Positions 7,558 to 13,999 of a DNA stretch of 13,999 nucleotides are shown in pieces (the stretch's first letter is position 1; every line of letters begins with the position of its first letter). The DNA is from Planctomycetaceae bacterium. Its GTDB lineage: Bacteria; Planctomycetota; Planctomycetia; Pirellulales; Pirellulaceae. The notes under the pieces were generated by a model. That model had not been told where the DNA came from and ran no database searches. It worked only from the letters and a program-made list of their open reading frames with translations. The translations under genes were made by a program, and so were the position numbers. The DNA lies in assembly GCA_024642765.1 (NCBI GenBank), contig JAHEAM010000038.1, forward strand, positions 1-13,999, written 5' to 3'.

Positions 7558-10500
7558 ATGAAAACAAAACTCCGAACGAATTTTATGAAAAGTCTGAGCC
7601 GAAAATTGCATGTTTTGCACCTTGTCGTTGGGGCAGTCATGCTGATGTCTGCGGCACCGGTTTCAGCAGTTTTGGTTCAAGCCGAGCCTGTTCCATCGAC
7701 AGACGAACTTTCGGCGGAAGTTGCTGCTCGTGTCGAAGCCGTTAAGGCCGAAGCGATCGAGGCCTTGAGTGATTCCGCTGAGCAAGCGGTGGTTCAAGAC
7801 CCCGTTCCAGACGCCAAAAGAAACGTCGTTAATGACGCCGTTGTCGGCCAAATAGCTGGCGACGAAAAGAAATTCAAAATGAGTTTCGAAAACGTCGAAT
7901 GGATGGACATCATCGAAGACTTCGCTGACGAAGCAGGATTTAACTTCCAGATGCGAGCTAGCAATCCACCACCAGGCACTTGGACCTTTCATTCCGACGA
8001 ATCCTACACGTTGATGGAAGCAATCGATTTGATCAATCAAGGTCTTCGCGTTCAAACCGATCCTTACACGTTGTTGCGTTTTAAGAGCATGATGATTTTG
8101 ATCCGCGAGCGCGATGGCTACCCCGAAGAGTTGATCGAGACAATTCAGTCGAGCGATCTCGAGAAGCGGGGACGCTACGAGACCATGAAATGCGTTTTTG
8201 ATCTGACTGAGATGAATGACACAGGAATCATTCAAGAAATTACCACCATGTTTGATCGCGGTGCCGCGCAGTATTTTGAGTCATCACACCAATTGGTGGT
8301 GCGTGGTACGGGGGACCGTTTGCGTACTGCCAAGAGTCTGATTGATCGCACGCGAACTTTGCAGATTTCTTCTGGGAAAGAATTCAAGCAATACAAAATG
8401 AAGTTTGTCCCGGTAGAAGAACTTTTGGTCGTTGTTCGGCCCAATATGAATATTGGTGTTAATGAGTTTCGCACCCAAGACAACAGCCTCATTATCACCC
8501 CTCAAGTCTTAGGCGACAAAGTCTACCTCAATGGCACACCGACGAAGATCAAAGAGTTTTTGGACATTGCCGCAATCGTCGATGTCGACGAGGCTGAATC
8601 GGAAGTAAGTCCCGCCGAGGCTCCGTTTTTGAGAACCTACCCGGTTACGAAGGACCCGATGTTGGCGTTTCAAGTCATACAAACTGTAATGGAAGGCCGT
8701 AGTGTCCGTATCGATTTGGGCCAAGAAACAGGAACGGTTTTCGTCTGGGCTCGCGAGGAAGATCACGCAACGGTCAAATCCGTGATTGATGAGATGGAGG
8801 GGTCTTCGAACCGCTTGAAGGTAATTTCGATTGTCAATCGATCTGTCGAAGACGCGATTACTTCGCTCAAGACTATCTTCCGACAATCTGATGATGAAAC
8901 GACGGCCTCCACGGGGCCTGTCTTTTTCGCGGACGAAGACACCGATCGACTCGTCATTCGAGGCACTCCGCAAGACATTGCTTTGTCGGAGAGTTTTTTG
9001 GCAGAATGGGACAAACCGATTAGCGATTTGATCGGCAGCACTCGGTCCCGTGTGAAATTTATCGAAGCGGACTCTTTTGCCACCGACCAAATCCTACGAA
9101 ATTTCAGCGACTATTGGGGTTCAACCAATCGCCCCAACGCTTTGAACATCGTGATGCCGGATAAGCGGGACGACCTTCGTCGGTCCAAAATGATGTACAA
9201 CGAAAACGATTTTTATCGAGATATGACTGGTGGATTAGAACCACCTGCCGACCTGACAAATCCCCAGAATCCCAATGCTCAACCAAGAAACAATAAGGAA
9301 GTGCCAAAGTCCAATGACAACGGTACGGACGAATTGCCAAATGAAAAACCGTCGCCGGCACCGGTCAGGAACGACACCTCAACTTCAACGACGCTAATTC
9401 GTGCCCAGTTTGTTTCGTATGTATCACCGCAACAAGAACAAGACGAAGTTAAGCCGGGCTTGTCGAGCGAGGAAAAAAAAACGGCGCAAGAGGAGATGCA
9501 AAAGCTCGAAAACTATACACCAGCTGACGAACCAAAGTCCGTGCCTGGTGCCCCATTGTCGATCAAACGGACTGAAATGGGACTTGTTGTTACTTCGGAC
9601 GACTTGGATGCACTCGATGATGCAGTCGATTTGATCAACCAATTACTTGACATGCGGTCCTCCGGTGAAATGCCTGCCGTGTTTTATTTGACTCACGCTC
9701 GGCCTGATTATGCGAAAGAGCAGTTGGACCAGTTTCTTGGTCTTGCATCTGGCGGAGGCGGAGGCGGAGGCGGTGGAATCGGCGGAATGTTTGGAAACAT
9801 GATGTCGAATGCCATGGGCGGTGCAGCCGGTGATTTGTTAGGTGGTCTTATGGGTGGTGGTGGCAGCGACGGTGCTGCGGCTGGTACAGCTCTTTGGATC
9901 GAGGGCGAGATTACAACGTTTGCTGATATGCGTTTGAACTCACTCATCGTCCAAGGTGCAACAACGAATGACTTGGAAATGATTTCCTATTTCATAGATT
10001 ACATCGATCAGGCCGAGGCACCTCATAACCCACAACTTCTCGGTAATACGCGAACTATCCCAATCATTTATCGCGATCCCGAAGAGCTCAAGGCGATGAT
10101 CGAAAGTCATTTGTCCGAAATTCTTTCCAAGAGCGAGTCAAGTGGTGGTGGTGATCCTGCAGCGGCAGCCCAAGCTCAAATGATGAGACAAATTCAACAA
10201 GCCATGCAGGGTGGTGGGCGTGGAGGCGGTGGCGGCCAAAAAGATCCGGAAGAGCAAAAACCATTCGCGAGAGTTTCAGCAGACAAGGTTAATAAGACGC
10301 TCGTTGTAACTGGTCCGAAATACGTTTACGACGAAGTCTATACTCTCGTTGAACTGCTCGATACGCCACCCGTCCAGTATGCTGGTGAACCAGAAATCAT
10401 TTCCGTTGGTGAGATCAATGTGCAAACGTTGGCTGAACTACTCAAGTCGATGTACCCAGGTGAACTCGACATTATCGATCGCTCAGGAACAACCGCTGGA

Positions 10501-10728
10501 GGGACAGGAAATTCGAATACGCCGGGCGGAGCCAATAGTGCAATGCCAAATGCCGGTGGAACTCCACAGTCGGGTGCCGCCCAGTTTAACCCCGCTCAGT
10601 TTATGCAACAAATGCAACAACGCGGTGGCGGCGGACCAGCTGGCGGCGGCGGTGGCCGTGGCGGTGGTGGTGGCGGCCGTGGCGGTGCTGGTGGCGGTCG
10701 TGGTGGCGGCGGCGGTCGCGGTGGTTAA
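7558..10728 (+). CDS. Exported secretin-N-repeat protein with Gly-rich loops, no secretin barrel
   Basis: A 1056-residue protein with a signal peptide (basic 1-16, hydrophobic 17-32, likely cleavage after APVSA at 37). An Ala/Glu helix (about 50-80) is followed by an N0/STN-like domain (about 104-183: MSFENVEWMDIIEDFADEAG, then the paired strands). Then come about eight secretin-N-like units, recognisable by 'hydrophobic strand - helix - LVVxGT - helix' patterns: about 212-266, 277-341, 356-416, 419-483, 498-540 completed at 665-698, 707-818, 831-937 and a half unit 946-974. Unit 5 is split by a Pro/Asn/Glu-rich linker of about 120 residues; units 6 and 7 are split by Gly-rich loops. The C-terminus (about 1022-1056) is nearly all Gly and Arg. 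The secretin pore-forming domain, with its usual conserved beta-barrel motifs, is absent, so this is probably not a functional secretin channel. Likely periplasmic or surface; role unknown. No secretion or pilus genes adjoin it. Confidence 0.85.
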   Translation: MKTKLRTNFMKSLSRKLHVLHLVVGAVMLMSAAPVSAVLVQAEPVPSTDELSAEVAARVEAVKAEAIEALSDSAEQAVVQDPVPDAKRNVVNDAVVGQIAGDEKKFKMSFENVEWMDIIEDFADEAGFNFQMRASNPPPGTWTFHSDESYTLMEAIDLINQGLRVQTDPYTLLRFKSMMILIRERDGYPEELIETIQSSDLEKRGRYETMKCVFDLTEMNDTGIIQEITTMFDRGAAQYFESSHQLVVRGTGDRLRTAKSLIDRTRTLQISSGKEFKQYKMKFVPVEELLVVVRPNMNIGVNEFRTQDNSLIITPQVLGDKVYLNGTPTKIKEFLDIAAIVDVDEAESEVSPAEAPFLRTYPVTKDPMLAFQVIQTVMEGRSVRIDLGQETGTVFVWAREEDHATVKSVIDEMEGSSNRLKVISIVNRSVEDAITSLKTIFRQSDDETTASTGPVFFADEDTDRLVIRGTPQDIALSESFLAEWDKPISDLIGSTRSRVKFIEADSFATDQILRNFSDYWGSTNRPNALNIVMPDKRDDLRRSKMMYNENDFYRDMTGGLEPPADLTNPQNPNAQPRNNKEVPKSNDNGTDELPNEKPSPAPVRNDTSTSTTLIRAQFVSYVSPQQEQDEVKPGLSSEEKKTAQEEMQKLENYTPADEPKSVPGAPLSIKRTEMGLVVTSDDLDALDDAVDLINQLLDMRSSGEMPAVFYLTHARPDYAKEQLDQFLGLASGGGGGGGGGIGGMFGNMMSNAMGGAAGDLLGGLMGGGGSDGAAAGTALWIEGEITTFADMRLNSLIVQGATTNDLEMISYFIDYIDQAEAPHNPQLLGNTRTIPIIYRDPEELKAMIESHLSEILSKSESSGGGDPAAAAQAQMMRQIQQAMQGGGRGGGGGQKDPEEQKPFARVSADKVNKTLVVTGPKYVYDEVYTLVELLDTPPVQYAGEPEIISVGEINVQTLAELLKSMYPGELDIIDRSGTTAGGTGNSNTPGGANSAMPNAGGTPQSGAAQFNPAQFMQQMQQRGGGGPAGGGGGRGGGGGGRGGAGGGRGGGGGRGG
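9751..9776 (+). repeat. Hexanucleotide GGCGGA repeat encoding poly-Gly
   Basis: Three GGCGGA hexamers are followed by GGCGGT and GG, encoding the nine-glycine run at residues 732-740 of the secretin-repeat protein. It is a simple in-frame repeat, prone to length change in multiples of two codons without frameshift. The run of GG doublets with one-base loops could form a two-tier G-quadruplex in DNA or mRNA. Confidence 0.75.
10622..10725 (+). repeat. GGN/CGN low-complexity tract encoding Gly/Arg tail
   Basis: The last 35 codons of the secretin-repeat gene are almost only GGN with interspersed CGN, giving RGG and GRGG motifs (residues about 1022-1056). The frame closes with TAA at 10726-10728, and no continuation of a secretin-N half-unit is visible after the stop, so the Gly/Arg tail seems to be the true C-terminus. 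Confidence 0.8.
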
Positions 10729-10747
10729 GACTTTTTCGCAATAGGAT

Positions 10748-10787
10748 TTTTGCCAAGCCGTTTTAGGCTGAACACCAATTGGCAAAA
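10748..10787. terminator. Inverted repeat, possible terminator of the secretin-repeat gene
   Basis: TTTTGCCAA (10748-10756) and TTGGCAAAA (10779-10787) are perfect 9-base inverted arms enclosing a smaller AGCC/GGCT hairpin (10756-10759/10766-10769). It begins 20 bases after the stop codon. No T-run follows on either strand, so it is not a standard intrinsic terminator; it could be an RNA 3'-end stabilising structure. Confidence 0.3.
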
Positions 10788-10847
10788 CAACTCTTAGGCA
10801 TGTTTTTGCAACATTAGACTGCTTGCTCGAACCTCAAGACCCCTTTT

Positions 10848-10861
10848 AGCCCTCGGGCTTT
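10848..10861. terminator. Small GC hairpin, possible weak terminator
   Basis: AGCCC and GGGCT form inverted arms separated by only TC, with TTT before and after. The loop must open to four bases, leaving a four-pair stem. It may terminate in either direction but is weak. Confidence 0.2.
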
Positions 10862-11057
10862 CCCTAACGAAGCTCTTGGACAGTACCAAAAAAGCAAATT
10901 TTAAGCGTTGTGCCGCTGCCCTAGTCTTGCAGAGGGTTCCACAGTTTTGAAAGAATTTTCGCATGCGCTTCTACGTTAGAATTCGGACAATCGGCGTACA
11001 TTCGTACCAGTTCTGCAAGAAAAATCGCTGAGCCTTTTAGGAAACCGTTGAGTCTCC

Positions 11058-11063
11058 TATAAT
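11058..11063 (+). promoter_or_regulatory. Candidate -10 element for guaA
   Basis: A perfect TATAAT lies about 82 bases before the guaA ATG, predicting a leader of about 75 bases. The hexamer 17 bases upstream (TTTTAG) is a poor -35 match, so only the -10 is supported. Confidence 0.35.
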
Positions 11064-11144
11064 CTTTCGTTTTCCCGAACGCCCCATAGCCGGCACTTTG
11101 TTTCTTTTCGGCGGCGAACGCAAATCAATTTGGTGGAAAACTTC

Positions 11145-12722
11145 ATGTCTGGTGCGACCTCGAATTCTAACGAATCCTCAACACAATCACAAAGAATTCT
11201 TGTTTTGGACTTCGGTGCCCAGTACGCGCAACTGATCGCCCGACGCGTGCGCGAACAAAATGTCTATTGCGAAATCGTGCGACATGATATTTCGCCTGAG
11301 CAGATCCGTAAACATTCGCCAGCTGGATTGATTTTGTCTGGTGGTCCCAGCAGTGTTTATGAAGCCGGAGCACCCAAGTGCGATCCCGGCATATTTGAAT
11401 TGGGCATTCCGATTTTGGGGATTTGTTATGGCATGCAAATCGCCTGCGAGATTCTCGGCGGCAAAGTATCAAATACTCCGTCACGCGAATTTGGACGGGC
11501 TATTTGTGAGGTTGTTGCCGACGATCCAATTTTCAATGATTTCCCGAAATCGGCCGAAGTTTGGATGAGTCACGGTGACCAGGTGCAGTCAGCCGGCGCA
11601 GGCTTCATCCCGATCGCACGCACAGCAACGTGTCCAGTCGCAGCGGTGAAGCACGAACGACTGCCCGTATACGGATTGCAGTTTCATCCCGAAGTGACTC
11701 ATACGCCCAATGGAAAAACGCTCTTCAAAAATTTCCTCACAGAGGTTTGCCACTGTGATGGAACGTGGCGTCTCGACAACTTTGCTGAGGAAGCGATTGA
11801 ATCCGTTCGTAAGCGAGTTGGGTCATCACGCGTGATTTGCGGATTGAGTGGCGGTGTCGATTCTGCTGTCGTTGCGGCATTGCTCTATCGAGCCATTGGA
11901 TCACAGTTGTCGTGTATTTTGGTCGACAACGGTCTGTTGCGGAAACAAGAGGCCTCGCTCGTGGTCGGTCAATTCACGAACCACTTCAAAGCTGATTTGC
12001 ATGTTGTGCAAGCCGAAGATCGATTCCTAGCGGAGTTGGCTGGCGTCACGGAACCACAAGAAAAACGCCGCATCATTGGTCGCGTTTTTATTGATTGCTT
12101 CAAGGCCGAAGCAAAAAAAATTCAGGATGCTCACTTCTTGGCGCAAGGTACGTTGTACCCTGATGTTATCGAGAGCGGTGCGGCTCTTGATGGTCCTGCG
12201 GCGACGATTAAGTTGCACCACAACGTCGGCGGCCTACCCAAAGACTTGGGGTTTGAACTAATCGAACCGTTGCGAGACTTGTTTAAAGACGAAGTACGGC
12301 GACTCGGATTAGACCTGGGCCTTCCGGAACAACTTGTTTGGCGTCATCCCTTCCCTGGACCTGGGCTCGCGGTAAGATGTCTGGGTGAAGTGACCCGCGA
12401 ACGATTGGCCATTTTGCGAGAGGCGGATGCGATTGTTATTGAGGAGATTCAACGAGCGAACCTGTATCGTAAAACATCGCAGTTGTTCGCCGTATTACTC
12501 CCAGTCCAAAGTGTCGGTGTGATGGGCGATGCTCGCACTTACGAAAATGCCCTTGCGATTCGCTGCGTTGATACTGATGATTTCATGACGGCCGATTGGA
12601 CGCGACTGCCATACGATTTGTTGGCCCAAATGTCGACGCGTATCATCAACGAAGTCGCCGGTGTGAACCGAGTCTGCTATGACATTAGCTCAAAACCGCC
12701 AGCAACAATTGAGTGGGAATAG
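11145..12722 (+). CDS. guaA: GMP synthase (glutamine-hydrolysing)
   Basis: GuaA converts XMP to GMP with ATP and ammonia taken from glutamine, the last step of de novo guanine nucleotide synthesis, in the cytoplasm. From ATG 11145 the protein has 525 residues. The class I glutamine amidotransferase domain (about 17-200) has the nucleophile Cys94 in LGICYGMQ and the partners His181 and Glu183 in LQFHPEV. The ATP-pyrophosphatase domain starts with the P-loop GLSGGVDSAVVAALL (about 233-247), followed by AQGTLYPDVIESGA, KLHHNVGGLP and RHPFPGPGLAVRCLGE. The C-terminal dimerisation domain ends in the invariant-looking SKPPATIEWE, so the gene is intact. In-frame TTG 11130 and GTG 11133 would add five or four residues; ATG is preferred because GGTGG lies eight bases upstream. 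A TATAAT at 11058 may be its -10. An ABC-F gene follows 97 bases downstream. Confidence 0.97.
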   Translation: MSGATSNSNESSTQSQRILVLDFGAQYAQLIARRVREQNVYCEIVRHDISPEQIRKHSPAGLILSGGPSSVYEAGAPKCDPGIFELGIPILGICYGMQIACEILGGKVSNTPSREFGRAICEVVADDPIFNDFPKSAEVWMSHGDQVQSAGAGFIPIARTATCPVAAVKHERLPVYGLQFHPEVTHTPNGKTLFKNFLTEVCHCDGTWRLDNFAEEAIESVRKRVGSSRVICGLSGGVDSAVVAALLYRAIGSQLSCILVDNGLLRKQEASLVVGQFTNHFKADLHVVQAEDRFLAELAGVTEPQEKRRIIGRVFIDCFKAEAKKIQDAHFLAQGTLYPDVIESGAALDGPAATIKLHHNVGGLPKDLGFELIEPLRDLFKDEVRRLGLDLGLPEQLVWRHPFPGPGLAVRCLGEVTRERLAILREADAIVIEEIQRANLYRKTSQLFAVLLPVQSVGVMGDARTYENALAIRCVDTDDFMTADWTRLPYDLLAQMSTRIINEVAGVNRVCYDISSKPPATIEWE

Positions 12723-12819
12723 ACTCGGTCAATTGGAGCGAGATACGGAATAAGAACGCGTTCAGCGCAGGCGAGCACTTTCATTTAGAACACAGCTTAA
12801 TTATTTTGGGTGGATACCT

Positions 12820-13999
12820 ATGAGTCGACAATACATTTTCCAGATGACCGAGCTGACGAAAAAGCGTGGCACAAAAGTTATTTTTGAGAACGTTTGGTTG
12901 TCGTTTTACCCGGGGGCCAAGATCGGCGTTTTAGGCCGAAATGGTGCCGGCAAGAGTACGTTGCTGCGAATCATGGCTGGAATGGACAAGGATTTCGACG
13001 GCGAAGCTCGCTTGACGGAGGGCTTCACTTGCGGCTTTCTGCAACAAGAACCGCAACTGGATCCGACGATGGATGTATGGGGTAATGTCCAAGCATCCGT
13101 TGCGTCCCGCCGAAAGCTTCTGGACCGTTTCAATGAGCTGAGTGCGAAGTGCGGTGAGCCTCTTGATGACGCCAAAATGCAAAAGGTCTACGACGAGATG
13201 GCACGTGTTCAAGATCAAATCGAGGCGACGAATACTTGGGAGCTTGATCGTGAGATAGAAGTTGCATTTGAGGTGATGAACTTGCCGCCGCCTGATGCCG
13301 ATGTCACGAAACTTTCTGGCGGTGAAAAACGTCGTGTCGCGCTTTGCAAACTGCTGCTTGAGAAACCGGACCTGTTGCTGCTGGACGAGCCGACGAACCA
13401 CTTGGATGCGGAGTCGGTTCAATGGCTAGAACGAACGCTGCACAGTTATCATGGTACTGTTGTCGCTGTGACTCACGATCGTTACTTTTTAGACAACGTG
13501 GCAGGTTGGATTTTGGAGTTGGACCGCGGACAAGGTTTCCCCTTCGAAGGCAACTACACCTCGTGGCTTGAGCAAAAACAAGACCGTATTGAACGCGACG
13601 AAAAGGCTGCAGATACTCGGCAGAAAACGATCGCTCGCGAACTTGAGTGGATCCGCATGTCACCCAAAGCCCGCCAAACCAAGAGCAAGGCCCGGATCAG
13701 TGCCTACGAACAATTGGTTGCCGAAAACGAACGTGATCGCGAACAGGAATTCGAGTTGCAAATTCCAACAACTCGCCCGTTGGGTGACTTGGTGGTAGAC
13801 GTCGAAAACCTGAACAAAGGCTTTGGTGATCGATTGCTGATGGAGAATCTGACATTTCGTCTGCCACCTGGTGGAATCGTGGGCGTGATCGGACCCAATG
13901 GTGCGGGAAAGACAACTTTGTTCCGCATGATTACCGGCCAAGAAAAGCCTGATTCGGGCTCACTCAAAATTGGCTCGACTGTGGACCTCGGTTATGTCG
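12820..13999 (+). CDS. ettA: ABC-F ATPase, EttA type (3' end beyond window)
   Basis: The frame opens at ATG 12820 (GGTGGA about seven bases upstream) and runs 393 codons to the window edge; full EttA proteins have about 555 residues, so about 70% is present. ABC-F proteins are soluble, bind the ribosomal E site and gate translation elongation according to energy state. ABC domain 1 has Walker A GRNGAGKS (39-46), the signature LSGGE (165-169), Walker B LLLLDEP (184-190, catalytic Glu190) and the H-loop His219 in VTHDRYF. An insertion at about 90-135 is the place of the EttA 'arm'. The linker region EWIRMSPKARQTKSKARISAYEQL (about 276-299) is typical of EttA. ABC domain 2 starts with Walker A GPNGAGKT (358-365); its signature and Walker B lie outside. 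EttA identity rests on the N-terminus and linker; another ABC-F subtype is possible but less likely. Confidence 0.93.
   Translation, partial: MSRQYIFQMTELTKKRGTKVIFENVWLSFYPGAKIGVLGRNGAGKSTLLRIMAGMDKDFDGEARLTEGFTCGFLQQEPQLDPTMDVWGNVQASVASRRKLLDRFNELSAKCGEPLDDAKMQKVYDEMARVQDQIEATNTWELDREIEVAFEVMNLPPPDADVTKLSGGEKRRVALCKLLLEKPDLLLLDEPTNHLDAESVQWLERTLHSYHGTVVAVTHDRYFLDNVAGWILELDRGQGFPFEGNYTSWLEQKQDRIERDEKAADTRQKTIARELEWIRMSPKARQTKSKARISAYEQLVAENERDREQEFELQIPTTRPLGDLVVDVENLNKGFGDRLLMENLTFRLPPGGIVGVIGPNGAGKTTLFRMITGQEKPDSGSLKIGSTVDLGYV

Larger units (their letters stand above)
10729..11144. other. Intergenic region upstream of guaA
   Basis: About 415 bases contain no recognisable gene. They hold a 9-bp inverted repeat (10748-10787), a small GC hairpin (10848-10859) and a TATAAT at 11058-11063. 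I see no guanine-type riboswitch; I looked for its paired P1 and conserved loop bases without finding a convincing match, but this was by eye only. Confidence 0.55.

Noticed and set aside
8509..9090. 193-codon minus-strand frame inside the secretin-repeat gene
   Set aside because: Antisense shadow; the sense frame carries a signal peptide and repeated domains.
10349..10744. Plus and minus alternative frames across the Gly-rich tail (Ala/Val-rich and Thr/Ala-rich)
   Set aside because: Shifted readings of GGN/CGN repeats naturally give long open frames of Ala, Val or Thr; they are artefacts of low complexity.
12754..12763. Palindrome GAACGCGTTC between guaA and the ABC-F gene
   Set aside because: Short, with no T-run and no loop for a hairpin, so not a terminator; no support for an operator beyond symmetry.

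Overview
The window reads as ordinary chromosomal DNA from a free-living bacterium of roughly balanced base composition. The best guess at lineage is Planctomycetota, Pirellulaceae-like. This is an inference from the large exported protein built of secretin-N repeats with glycine-rich loops, the loosely spaced genes, the weak ribosome binding sites and the frequent GTG/TTG starts; no rRNA or other taxonomic marker is present.

Layout, left to right. (1) Positions 1-733, minus strand: a gene cut by the window edge, encoding an exported or membrane-anchored protein of unknown function. (2) Positions 734-1294: a divergent intergenic region with two small dyads. (3) Plus strand: glgC (glucose-1-phosphate adenylyltransferase), an intrinsic terminator at 2674-2698, then an OsmC/Ohr-type protein. 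(4) Minus strand, read right to left: tsaD (tRNA t6A synthesis), an HTTM-domain membrane protein and a UPF0104/LPG-synthase-TM-like membrane protein, all in one direction with gaps of about 105-125 bases. (5) Positions 7180-7557: an intergenic region with a three-copy 14-base tandem repeat. (6) Plus strand: a 1056-residue exported protein made of an N0/STN-like domain and about eight secretin-N-like repeats. Some repeats carry Gly-rich insertions, and the protein ends in a Gly/Arg tail with no secretin barrel. (7) Positions 10729-11144: an intergenic region with inverted repeats and a candidate guaA promoter. (8) Plus strand: guaA (GMP synthase), then the first 393 codons of an EttA-type ABC-F ATPase that runs off the right edge.

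Functionally the window mixes housekeeping genes (glycogen precursor synthesis, t6A tRNA modification, GMP synthesis, ribosome-associated ABC-F) with lineage-specific envelope genes. The housekeeping genes do not form one pathway. The item most worth a second look is the barrel-less secretin-repeat protein at 7558-10728, which stands alone without type II secretion or type IV pilus genes. No tRNA, rRNA, CRISPR array, insertion sequence, integrase or attachment site was seen.
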